A DNA stretch of 64,000 bases from Myxococcus stipitatus (lineage in GTDB: Bacteria; Myxococcota; Myxococcia; Myxococcales; Myxococcaceae), in NCBI RefSeq assembly GCF_021412625.1, contig NZ_JAKCFI010000008.1:1-64000 (forward strand), in the 5' to 3' direction. The notes below the pieces were generated by a model. The model was given only the letters and a program-made list of their open reading frames with translations, made no database searches and was not told where the DNA came from. Every line of letters starts with the position of its first letter. The first letter of the stretch is position 1. Positions 1 to 10,162 of the stretch are shown here, piece after piece. The translations under genes and the position numbers were made by a program.

Positions 1-39
1 TCGACACCGTCGGAATCGACGAACCGTAGAGCTTCAAAG

Positions 40-162
40 CATCACGGGCTTGCGCGCGCCGCGCGCTCGCCCTTGATGTCCATCACGCTACGCGGCGCGC
101 CGCGCGCGCCTCCTGCGATGGCCATCACGCTAGGCGGCGCGCTGCGCGCCTCCTGCGATGGC
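40..162. repeat. Three imperfect ~41-bp tandem units left of the CRISPR array
   Basis: Three consecutive units start with CATCACG at 40, 81 and 123 and are 40-42 bp long. Units two and three are nearly identical and both end in GCCTCCTGCGATGGC; unit one is more diverged. A partial fourth unit (CATCAACC) begins at 163. The units are rich in alternating GC. No convincing gene covers 1-243; the open frames there only read through the repeats. This side is the leader-distal flank if the array is transcribed leftward. Confidence 0.75.
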
Positions 163-3100
163 CATCAACCAGCCGGAGTACCCGGCCATCAACAAAGCTG
201 CGCGGCAACACGTCGTGACTGCGAATCCGCGCCAATCGCCCATGTTTCAACCCACGCTCCTCGCGGTCACGAGGAGCGACGCGACGTCCGGAGAGTCGTC
301 GGGGACGGAGAGCAGTTTCAACCCACGCTCCTCGCGGTCACGAGGAGCGACTTCGCCAAGACGGGGGACCGGGTTGCGCGTTTTGCCGAGTTCCAACCCA
401 CGCTCCTCGCGGTCACGAGGAGCGACTACAGGGCGAGGACGCGACCAGTGATTCCATCGTTTCAACCCACGCTCCTCGCGGTCACGAGGAGCGACGCCGC
501 CGCCATCGTGGGCAGGTTGACGGTCACCAGTTTCAACCCACGCTCCTCGCGGTCACGAGGAGCGACGGCGCGCAGGTTGTGGCACCGCGTCGAGACGTGG
601 TTTCAACCCCGCTCCTCGCGGTCACTAGGAGCGACCCAGCCGACAGGCACTCTTGCCATGCGACCCGGTTTCAACCCACGCTCCTCGCGGTCACGAGGAG
701 CGACTGGGGAGCGCGGTCAGGTCCTCGTGCGAGTCGGGGTTTCAACCCACGCTCCTCGCGGTCACGAGGAGCGACGATGCGGCCCGGCTCCGCGCAGCAC
801 CCCAACGGGTTTCAACCCACGCTCCTCGCGGTCACGAGGAGCGACCGCGCGCTAGCCCCTGGCGCGTGCGCTCGATGTTGTTTCAACCCACGCTCCTCGC
901 GGTCACGAGGAGCGACGGGACCAGCTTGTGCTGGAACCAGGACAGGAGGTTTCAACCCACGCTCCTCGCGGTCACGAGGAGCGACGCGACTTCTGGGGGC
1001 CTCGCGCACCGTTCATGACGTTTCAACCCACGCTCCTCGCGGTCACGAGGAGCGACGTTGCCTGGGTAGGGGCGGCCGGCCAAAAAGCGTTTCAACCCAC
1101 GCTCCTCGCGGTCACGAGGAGCGACCAAGCGGGTTGGGGGAGTGGCTTAAGTTTCGGATGTTTCAACCCACGCTCCTCGCGGTCACGAGGAGCGACCATC
1201 TCGTTGAGAGGGCATGACCGACACGCACGTTTCAACCCACGCTCCTCGCGGTCACGAGGAGCGACCACCACTCAGCGACGGTGGCGATGGAGAGGTCCGC
1301 GTTTCAACCCACGCTCCTCGCGGTCACGAGGAGCGACTGGCTCCTCGCAGCAGCGCCACCGCCGTGCCCCGTTTCAACCCACGCTCCTCGCGGTCACGAG
1401 GAGCGACGGCGACTGCTGCCCGAGCGTCGCCATGTTCGTGTTTCAACCCACGCTCCTCGCGGTCACGAGGAGCGACTCCCGAGCGCGTGGTAGGTCCCAG
1501 CCGCCACTGGTTTCAACCCACGCTCCTCGCGGTCACGAGGAGCGACGTCCACCTCGAGGTGGTGCGCGAGGGCGCGGAGTTTCAACCCACGCTCCTCGCG
1601 GTCACGAGGAGCGACCCTTCACCAGCCCGCGAACCAAGTCCTGCTTCTGGTTTCAACCCACGCTCCTCGCGGTCACGAGGAGCGACCCGCATCCGCGCCC
1701 TGCCGCTGGAGGCAAAATGTTTCAACCCACGCTCCTCGCGGTCACGAGGAGCGACCAATGTCCAGCGGCCGTGCATGGAGAGTTCGGTGTTTCAACCCAC
1801 GCTCCTCGCGGTCACGAGGAGCGACCTTCTCCTTGCCGTCATCACAGTTGACCATCGCGTTTCAACCCACGCTCCTCGCGGTCACGAGGAGCGACGAGTG
1901 GGTGGACGCGGTGGACGACACCACCGCGACGGTTTCAACCCACGCTCCTCGCGGTCACGAGGAGCGACCGGCTTCTCGCCCATTCGCTGCTCGAGAGGGC
2001 GGTTTCAACCCACGCTCCTCGCGGTCACGAGGAGCGACCTGCCTCCGTGTGAGACCAGCGCCGGGACTCGTTTCAACCCACGCTCCTCGCGGTCACGAGG
2101 AGCGACCGTGGCGCGGTGTCCCACAAGTCGTCGAGCGTGGTTTCAACCCACGCTCCTCGCGGTCACGAGGAGCGACCGTTGCTCGAACGCATCCTGAATG
2201 CGGACATCGAGTTTCAACCCACGCTCCTCGCGGTCACGAGGAGCGACGGTGCGCGTCAGGCCCACAGCACGGCTGGGACATGTTTCAACCCACGCTCCTC
2301 GCGGTCACGAGGAGCGACTTGAGGTGTGGCGAGTGCAGCGCCGGTACGTGGAGTTTCAACCCACGCTCCTCGCGGTCACGAGGAGCGACCCTCGCCGTTG
2401 GACTTGGTGCGCACGCCCTCGAAGTTTCAACCCACGCTCCTCGCGGTCACGAGGAGCGACCCTCCGTGAGCAACCTCCGGGAGCATTGGGCAGTGTTTCA
2501 ACCCACGCTCCTCGCGGTCACGAGGAGCGACCTGCTTGGCGATGCAGCGTGGCTGACGTGTGGCGTTTCAACCCACGCTCCTCGCGGTCACGAGGAGCGA
2601 CGTCTCACGGATGGGCTCGGCGTCTCCAAGCAAGTTTCAACCCACGCTCCTCGCGGTCACGAGGAGCGACCTTCTCCAAGACCTCCGAAGCGGCGTCTCG
2701 CTGTTTCAACCCACGCTCCTCGCGGTCACGAGGAGCGACGTTGATGCCGAGCACATGAGCCAGCGTCGCGAGTTTCAACCCACGCTCCTCGCGGTCACGA
2801 GGAGCGACCTTCGCGGCTGTATTGTCGGAGTCGCAGCGGGGTTTCAACCCACGCTCCTCGCGGTCACGAGGAGCGACGATCATCCTGATCAACCCAAATC
2901 TCTTCCTCCGGTTTCAACCCACGCTCCTCGCGGTCACGAGGAGCGACAGGGGCGGTGCCAGCAGCCCCGGCTTGATTAGGTTTCAACCCACGCTCCTCGC
3001 GGTCACGAGGAGCGACTCCCACGGCAGTCCCCAGAGGTCCGCCCCACCCGCCGTTTCAACCCACGCTCCTCGCGGTCACGAGGAGCGACGATAAACTCGC

Positions 3101-3927
3101 GCTCGGTCGCGGCGAGGGCCGAGTTTCAACCCACGCTCCTCGCGGTCACGAGGAGCGACCTCGACGGCGTCGCCCGTCTGCTCCCAAATGCGTTTCAACC
3201 CACGCTCCTCGCGGTCACGAGGAGCGACCCGTCCTCTTTTCCGAGGGTGGCGTGGACTACCAGTTTCAACCCACGCTCCTCGCGGTCACGAGGAGCGACA
3301 GGATGATTTTCGGTGACCCCGCGCTCCTCGCGGTTTCAACCCACGCTCCTCGCGGTCACGAGGAGCGACTGTTCGGGCAGTGCGAGGAGGCCGGCAGGGC
3401 GTTTCAACCCACGCTCCTCGCGGTCACGAGGAGCGACGGCGCCCCCAGGGAGGTCGCCGGGTACTCCAAGTTTCAACCCACGCTCCTCGCGGTCACGAGG
3501 AGCGACAACGAGCACACGCTGATGAAGCCCTACTACGAGTTTCAACCCACGCTCCTCGCGGTCACGAGGAGCGACGGCCCGGGTGCCATTTCGACGATTT
3601 TCAACACAATGTTTCAACCCACGCTCCTCGCGGTCACGAGGAGCGACATCGATTACACGTACCCTGGTCCCGAGGACCAGTTTCAACCCACGCTCCTCGC
3701 GGTCACGAGGAGCGACATGAGGACGACGAGCTGCTCGCGCCGCAGACGGTGTTTCAACCCACGCTCCTCGCGGTCACGAGGAGCGACCCCCGCCCGCTCC
3801 AGCTCCAGGGGACCTCGCCAAGTTTCAACCCACGCTCCTCGCGGTCACGAGGAGCGACCCGGCGCATCAGTCCCGACGCATGAGAACGTTGTTTCAACCC
3901 ACGCTCCTCGCGGTCACGAGGAGCGAC

Positions 3928-3959
3928 CGGTCCGTCGTGCGCTTGTCCTTGTGGTTGAG
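3928..3959 (-). other. CRISPR spacer resembling a tyrosine-integrase box
   Basis: The minus-strand translation is LNHKDKRTTD, close to the LGHxxxxTT box that precedes the catalytic tyrosine of phage integrases. A phage or prophage integrase gene is the likely source, but the match is short. Confidence 0.4.
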
Positions 3960-4488
3960 GTTTCAACCCACGCTCCTCGCGGTCACGAGGAGCGACCGGG
4001 CATTGCAGCGATACAGCACGCCGCCATTGGCGTTTCAACCCACGCTCCTCGCGGTCACGAGGAGCGACCGGCCGGAGTCGTGCCGCCGCATCCAGCTCCG
4101 GTTTCAACCCACGCTCCTCGCGGTCACGAGGAGCGACCGGCTACCTGGGCGACCTCGCGCTCACGCTCCCAGTTTCAACCCACGCTCCTCGCGGTCACGA
4201 GGAGCGACGCGCCACCCTTCCCCTGCCTCCCAGCGTCAACGTTTCAACCCACGCTCCTCGCGGTCACGAGGAGCGACGTCGAATGACGTGCGGAACGACG
4301 TTTGCCAGTGGTTTCAACCCACGCTCCTCGCGGTCACGAGGAGCGACGCCACCCCCAAACAGCACGCTGAAGCGTGCCAGGTTTCAACCCACGCTCCTCG
4401 CGGTCACGAGGAGCGACCCAGCTCAGCAGCGATGTCCGGCACGGAGTTCCGGTTTCAACCCACGCTCCTCGCGGTCACGAGGAGCGAC

Positions 4489-4523
4489 AGAGTGGGCGAC
4501 CTGGACAACGCCCTCAAGGTCCT
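4489..4523 (+). other. CRISPR spacer encoding a RusA-like motif
   Basis: Translated on the plus strand in frame from its first base, this spacer reads RVGDLDNALKVL. The GDLDNALK core matches the conserved D-x-DN-x-x-K active-site segment of RusA-type Holliday junction resolvases, which are common in phages and prophages. This suggests the protospacer lies in a phage rusA-like gene. It rests on 12 residues only. Confidence 0.6.
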
Positions 4524-4771
4524 GTTTCAACCCACGCTCCTCGCGGTCACGAGGAGCGACGAGGCCCACGATGTCCCCCGTCCCCCTCGGGTTGTTTCAA
4601 CCCACGCTCCTCGCGGTCACGAGGAGCGACTGTGCCCGAGCCCATCAAGGCGCACTGCCGTGAGGTTTCAACCCACGCTCCTCGCGGTCACGAGGAGCGA
4701 CGGCGCTAGGCCTGTCCCAGGACGAGGTCGTTAAGTTTCAACCCACGCTCCTCGCGGTCACGAGGAGCGAC

Positions 4772-4805
4772 CGCTGCTCGAACGCGTGCCCCAGCTCATG
4801 CACCA
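4772..4805 (-). other. CRISPR spacer encoding a HELGH zinc-protease motif
   Basis: Translated on the minus strand this spacer reads LVHELGHAFEQR, which contains the HExxH zinc-binding signature of metallopeptidases. Such domains occur in some phage head or tail proteins and in toxins. The target is probably a gene of that kind on a phage or mobile element. Confidence 0.5.
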
Positions 4806-7321
4806 GTTTCAACCCACGCTCCTCGCGGTCACGAGGAGCGACTGCATCTCGATGCCGCTCATGTAACCGGCATTGCCGTTTCAACCCACGCTCCTCGCGG
4901 TCACGAGGAGCGACGAGCGTCGTACACGCGCGCTCTGACGGCTGACGTTTCAACCCACGCTCCTCGCGGTCACGAGGAGCGACGGCGGCGCTGGGGACGG
5001 CCGCTGGCGTGGACTGGTTTCAACCCACGCTCCTCGCGGTCACGAGGAGCGACCTGCTCCCTGCACGCTGCGACGAAGAGCGAGCAGTTTCAACCCACGC
5101 TCCTCGCGGTCACGAGGAGCGACGAGCGACCGCGCCGTCAGGCCCGTAGCGGCCCGTTTCAACCCACGCTCCTCGCGGTCACGAGGAGCGACAAGGACCC
5201 GTGGTTGTATCGTTTCGCGGGTAAATGGTTTCAACCCACGCTCCTCGCGGTCACGAGGAGCGACGTCCGTCGCCAGGCGCCAGCGCCGCCAGTCCTCCCG
5301 CTTGTTTCAACCCACGCTCCTCGCGGTCACGAGGAGCGACCGGGGAGGAGCGCGTGCGCGCCGTCGTCCAGGAGTTTCAACCCACGCTCCTCGCGGTCAC
5401 GAGGAGCGACGACTGTCGCGGCCTTGAGGACGTGGCCCGCGAGGTTTCAACCCACGCTCCTCGCGGTCACGAGGAGCGACCAAAGGCGGTGATGCCGTCC
5501 GAACTCGGGCCGCCGTTTCAACCCACGCTCCTCGCGGTCACGAGGAGCGACTAACCATCGCCTCGTAGTCCCACCCGCAGTCCCCAGGTTTCAACCCACG
5601 CTCCTCGCGGTCACGAGGAGCGACCTCGTCGCGGAGGCGGGTGAGGCAGGCGTGGCTGTTTCAACCCACGCTCCTCGCGGTCACGAGGAGCGACCTGTGG
5701 CACACCTGCAACCCCTGACCGCCCCCTTGACGTTTCAACCCACGCTCCTCGCGGTCACGAGGAGCGACCGAAGTAGAACTTGCCGCCCCATACCTCGGTG
5801 CTGTTTCAACCCACGCTCCTCGCGGTCACGAGGAGCGACCGTCGTCCTGTATGTCGACGAGACGACAAATGGTTTCAACCCACGCTCCTCGCGGTCACGA
5901 GGAGCGACTCCAGCGACTGTGCCATGCACTCGTCGCAGAGGGAGTTTCAACCCACGCTCCTCGCGGTCACGAGGAGCGACCCAGGGGCCTCCGGACGTAG
6001 AGAGCTTCGTCGAGTTTCAACCCACGCTCCTCGCGGTCACGAGGAGCGACCTTCTTCGTCGCCTTCTGAAACCCCATGATGTCGTTTCAACCCACGCTCC
6101 TCGCGGTCACGAGGAGCGACCGCGCAAGGCGTGCAACTGGCGAGAGGTGAGGGTTTCAACCCACGCTCCTCGCGGTCACGAGGAGCGACCTGCTGCCGCT
6201 CCGCATGGCACTCACCACACCGGTTTCAACCCACGCTCCTCGCGGTCACGAGGAGCGACACCTCTCTCCGTGGAGACCGTCATGGTGTCTAAGTTTCAAC
6301 CCACGCTCCTCGCGGTCACGAGGAGCGACGAAGCTTGTACGACTTGCCAGCGCGGACGACTCGTTTCAACCCACGCTCCTCGCGGTCACGAGGAGCGACG
6401 CCGACCTTGCCCACCGTCGACACGAGCTTCTTGTTTCAACCCACGCTCCTCGCGGTCACGAGGAGCGACGATAGACGCGGCGCAAGTCGGAGGGGAGCGT
6501 GGGTTTCAACCCACGCTCCTCGCGGTCACGAGGAGCGACAGCCAGCCTGTGGTGGTTTGGCGCTGTGCTCATTGTTTCAACCCACGCTCCTCGCGGTCAC
6601 GAGGAGCGACTGGGCACCTCGAGCACGTCTGCGAGCGAGGCACAGTTTCAACCCACGCTCCTCGCGGTCACGAGGAGCGACCGCCGTGCGCAGCGCGGCG
6701 GCCGTCTGGAGGAGGGTTTCAACCCACGCTCCTCGCGGTCACGAGGAGCGACCAAGGCCCCGGCCGCGCCGATGGCGGGGCGAGACGAGTTTCAACCCAC
6801 GCTCCTCGCGGTCACGAGGAGCGACCATGGTGCATGGGGAGGTGGTGGGGGAGACGGAGTTTCAACCCACGCTCCTCGCGGTCACGAGGAGCGACGACGT
6901 GTTGACGCGCACGCTCGACGCGGAGCGGTTTCAACCCACGCTCCTCGCGGTCACGAGGAGCGACCGCGTTGTATCAAACACGCGAGGGTATCCACATGTT
7001 TCAACCCACGCTCCTCGCGGTCACGAGGAGCGACGACAGCCTGCGCGCATCGTCGACATCAGCACGCCGCATGTTTCAACCCACGCTCCTCGCGGTCACG
7101 AGGAGCGACATGATCCGCGCCCGCTTCGCGCTGACGGCCTCGCCGTTTCAACCCACGCTCCTCGCGGTCACGAGGAGCGACGGGCGCCGAGCTCCTCCCG
7201 GACGCCCGACGCGGGTTTCAACCCACGCTCCTCGCGGTCACGAGGAGCGACTTGGGTGAGATGGGCGGCGGCGGGCCACCCAAAGTTTCAACCCACGCTC
7301 CTCGCGGTCACGAGGAGCGAC

Positions 7322-7759
7322 CCTGCCCGTGCAACCTACCACGGTGACTCAGGAATCCGGCCGGTTTGCGCGAACCGCCTCGTCCGCGCAGCCGTCGCCT
7401 CCCCGGTCCCCGCGCTCCACCCATTCAACCCATGAACACTATTCACGATTTCAAAGAGCGCGAACCCTCGACGCCGGCCACACCGGGACACGTTCGCGCG
7501 GGGCCACCGGCGCCCCACGGCCCCGCCAGTCCAATCCCAAACACCCCACCGCGCAATCCCACCCCAGGGGTACACGGGTCCCCACTCCCGCCCCCACCCT
7601 CCACAATCCAACACAGGTCCACCGGTCGTCCCACCGCTCTCCTTCCCGCCTGCCCAGACGCCGCGAGGACGCGTGCCCACATTCCGTCGATGCCGCGGCT
7701 CGTCATGGACGGCCGCGCTGAATCGGGAAGCGAATCCCGACGCGCCGGAAGGAGCACCC
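7322..7759 (-). promoter_or_regulatory. Probable CRISPR leader region (no gene seen)
   Basis: This 438-bp gap separates the last repeat from the aldehyde dehydrogenase gene and shows no coding pattern I trust. If the array is transcribed leftward this is the leader. A locally A+T-richer stretch at about 7425-7465 (CATGAACACTATTCACGATT) stands out from the surrounding C-rich sequence and could hold the promoter. No -35/-10 pair at correct spacing was evident, so the promoter is not fixed. Confidence 0.5.
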
Positions 7760-9262
7760 GTGCTGGATACCCAATCTGTTGGCGAGTCCCTTCTTCACCT
7801 CGACCGCAAGCACCTCCTGAAGGAGGCGATGCGAGCCATCCCCGAGGCCTTCGACCCGCAAGGCCGCCTGCTCTCCCCCGTCGCCGGAGCGTGGGTCCGC
7901 CCACCCGCCTGGTTCAGCGCCAGGTCCCCCGTCGACGGGCAACTCATCGCCGAGCTCCCACAGCTCGACGCCCGGCAGGCCGCCGCCGCCGTGGAGGCCG
8001 CGGCGGACGAGTTCCCCGCCTGGTCCGCGCGCCCCCTCTCCGAACGCGCGCTCGCCATCTCCGAGGCCGTCACCCTGCTCCACCAGCACCGCGACCTGCT
8101 CATCCGCATGCTCGCGTGGGACATCGGCAAGACGCTGCCCACCGCCACCAACGACGTCGACCGGTGTCTGGCCGGCATCGCCTGGTACCTCGAGAACCGG
8201 GAGGCGATGATGGAGGGCCGCGCCCCGCTCGGCCTCGTCTCCAACATCGCCTCCTGGAACTACCCCTTCTCCGTCCTCCTGCTCAACGTGCTCGTGCAAT
8301 CCCTGGCGGGAGACTCGGTCATCGCCAAGATTCCCACGCAGGGCGGCGGCGTCAGCCTCACGCTCGCCTTCGCGCTCCTGCGCCGCGCCGACCTGCCCGT
8401 GTCGCTCGTCGGCGGACGCGGCAAGGACCTCTCCGAACCGCTCGTCGCCCATGAGCGCATCGCGGGCGTCGCCTTCATCGGCGGGCGCGCCAACGGCGCG
8501 GAGGTCCACCGCCGCCTCAAGGAAGGCAACAAGCGCTACGCCCTCGAGATGGAGGGCGTCAACGCCTACGCCATCACCCGCTTCTCCGACTGGGACTCGC
8601 TCGGGCGTCAGATTCGCGCGGGCTTCGACTTCGGCAAGCAGCGCTGCACCGCGTACACGCGCTGGGTGGTCGAGAAGTCCCTGGTCCCCCGCTTCGTGCG
8701 CACGTACGTCGACGCCGTGTCCACCCTGCGCGTCGGCCACCCGCTGCTCGGCAAGGCCATCGACTTCGGCCCGCTCATCTCCGCCTCCAAGGTGACGGAG
8801 CTGCGCGGCCACCTCGACGCCGCCGAAGCCGACGGCACCCGCGTCCTCTTCCGCGGCGAGCTCGCCGAGGACGCCTTCCACGACGGCCAGGACCGCGGCG
8901 CGTACCTCCCTCCCACGCTCCTGTTCGGCGTCAGCCGCACCAGCGAGCTCTACCTGCGCGAACCCTTCGGCCCCGTCGACGTGCTCGTCTCCGTCGACTC
9001 CGAAGACGAGCTCGTCGCCGAGGCCAACGTCTCCGACGGCGCCCTCGTCGCCTCCGTCGCCTCGGACGACCTGTCGCTCGCCCAGCGCATCGCCTCGCGC
9101 CTCCACGCCTTCAAGGTCGGCATCAACAAGCTGCGCTCGCGCGGCGACCGCGAGGAGTCCTTCGGCGGCAAGGGCGGCTCGTGGGCCGGCGCCTTCGTGG
9201 GCGGCACCCACCTGGTCCGCGCCTTCACCCACGGCGACCACCCGCTCGAAGGCAACTGGTGA
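7760..9262 (+). CDS. Aldehyde dehydrogenase family protein
   Basis: The 500-residue product has the fold markers of NAD(P)-dependent aldehyde dehydrogenases, which oxidise aldehydes to acids. An SNIASWNYP segment near the cofactor site is followed by the general-base glutamate in EMEGVNAY and the catalytic cysteine in GKQRCTAY, then the C-terminal EPFGPVDV segment. The GTG at 7760 is chosen because GGAAGGAG precedes it by 5 bases; an upstream in-frame ATG at 7673 would add 29 residues without family similarity. The usual G-x-x-x-G around the nicotinamide loop is weak (IGGRANGAE), so substrate and cofactor are open. It stands alone, followed by a strong hairpin at 9284. Confidence 0.9.
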   Translation: MLDTQSVGESLLHLDRKHLLKEAMRAIPEAFDPQGRLLSPVAGAWVRPPAWFSARSPVDGQLIAELPQLDARQAAAAVEAAADEFPAWSARPLSERALAISEAVTLLHQHRDLLIRMLAWDIGKTLPTATNDVDRCLAGIAWYLENREAMMEGRAPLGLVSNIASWNYPFSVLLLNVLVQSLAGDSVIAKIPTQGGGVSLTLAFALLRRADLPVSLVGGRGKDLSEPLVAHERIAGVAFIGGRANGAEVHRRLKEGNKRYALEMEGVNAYAITRFSDWDSLGRQIRAGFDFGKQRCTAYTRWVVEKSLVPRFVRTYVDAVSTLRVGHPLLGKAIDFGPLISASKVTELRGHLDAAEADGTRVLFRGELAEDAFHDGQDRGAYLPPTLLFGVSRTSELYLREPFGPVDVLVSVDSEDELVAEANVSDGALVASVASDDLSLAQRIASRLHAFKVGINKLRSRGDREESFGGKGGSWAGAFVGGTHLVRAFTHGDHPLEGNW

Positions 9263-9283
9263 GCCCCACCCGCCCCACCGCGC

Positions 9284-9312
9284 GCGTGGCTCCGGTCCCC
9301 CCGGGGCCACGC
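9284..9312 (+). terminator. GC-rich hairpin after the aldehyde dehydrogenase gene
   Basis: GCGTGGCTCCGG pairs with CCGGGGCCACGC (12 bp, one G-T wobble) around a 5-base loop, 21 bp after the stop codon. No T-run follows, so it may be a rho-independent-like or processing structure. Confidence 0.5.
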
Positions 9313-9429
9313 ACGCCCTCCCGCGCCCAGCGAATCCAGGCGGTTGCCCTCGACAAGGGGTGGGACGCGGCGGACCCGTGAGGCACGCCATTGCCAGTCC
9401 TTGACGCGGCGCGGTTAAGCTCCGCCCCC

Positions 9430-10143
9430 ATGAACCGCGAATACCACCGCTGGCACAGCACTCGGCTGCACCGGGACATGGAGCTGCTGCTCTTCGGCCA
9501 CTCGGGCGAGCCGGTGCTGCTGCTGCCCACCAGCCGCGGTCGCTTCTTCCAGGCCGAGGACTTCGGCCTCATCGGCGCCATCGCCGACCGCATCCAGGGC
9601 GGGCGCTACGTGGTGGTGTGCCCCGACTCGGTGGACGACGAGTCCTGGTTCAACACAGCCGTGCACCCGCACGACCGCGTGGCGCGCCACGCCGAGTGGG
9701 AGCAGTACCTCCTCCACGAGGTGGTCCCCCTGCTCCAGAGCCGCGCCACCGGCGGCCGCCTCACGCTGGCCGGGTGCAGCTTCGGCGGCTTCCACACGTA
9801 CAACGTGGGCCTGCGCCACCCGAACGTCTTCCAGCGCCTGTTGTCCATGGGCGGCAAGTTCGAGACGGACGAGTTCCTCGACGGCCACCACGACCCGGAC
9901 GTCTACTTCCACTCCGCCACCCAGTGGCTGCCCGGCGTCCACGACGGCGCGCAGCTCTCCGCGCTCCAGCGCATGGAGCTGGTGCTCGCCGTGGGCGAGC
10001 ACGACTTCTGCCGCCCCTCCAACGAGCACCTGTCCAGCCTGCTGTGGAAGAAGGACATCGCCCACCAGCTCGCCATCTGGCAGGGCGGCAACCACGACTG
10101 GCCCGTGTGGCGGCAGATGATTCAGCAATACCTGCCCTGGTAG
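9430..10143 (+). CDS. Esterase D-like alpha/beta hydrolase
   Basis: The 237-residue protein belongs to the putative esterase (esterase D) branch of alpha/beta hydrolases. The nucleophile elbow is GCSFGG near residue 117, a candidate acid is in VGEHD, and the histidine is in NHDWPVW near the C-terminus, the normal order Ser-Asp-His. There is no signal peptide, so it is probably cytoplasmic. The ATG at 9430 opens the conserved part (MNREYHRWHS); a TTG at 9391 would extend it by 13 residues. No clear ribosome site is visible. It converges with the MATE gene 19 bp downstream. Substrate unknown. Confidence 0.85.
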   Translation: MNREYHRWHSTRLHRDMELLLFGHSGEPVLLLPTSRGRFFQAEDFGLIGAIADRIQGGRYVVVCPDSVDDESWFNTAVHPHDRVARHAEWEQYLLHEVVPLLQSRATGGRLTLAGCSFGGFHTYNVGLRHPNVFQRLLSMGGKFETDEFLDGHHDPDVYFHSATQWLPGVHDGAQLSALQRMELVLAVGEHDFCRPSNEHLSSLLWKKDIAHQLAIWQGGNHDWPVWRQMIQQYLPW

Positions 10144-10162
10144 CCCCGGAGAGCGCGCCCGC

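Larger units (their letters stand above)
244..7321 (-). CRISPR. Large CRISPR array, 101 repeats of 37 bp and 100 spacers
   Basis: A 37-bp repeat recurs every 69-75 bp from 244 to 7321; I counted 101 copies separated by unique 31-39 bp spacers. On the plus strand it begins GTTTCAACCCACGCTCC and ends CACGAGGAGCGAC. It carries a 9-bp inverted repeat, CGCTCCTCG with CGAGGAGCG, around a 6-base loop, so each crRNA repeat can form a hairpin. Read on the minus strand it starts GTCGCTCC and ends GTTGAAAC, the form known for type I-C repeats, so transcription is probably leftward with the leader on the right. Variant copies seen are at 390-426 (T to C in the GTTTC start) and 600-635 (36 bp, one A lost, CACGAGG changed to CACTAGG), both near the left end, as expected for the old leader-distal end. 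No cas gene lies in the window. Orientation and subtype are inferred. Confidence 0.98.

Noticed and set aside
244..7321. Many open frames of 60-417 codons running through the array on both strands
   Set aside because: They come from the repeat, which has no stop in several frames (FQPTLLAVTRSD, NPRSSRSRGAT, THAPRGHEER), and from the lack of stops in most spacers. They are not genes.
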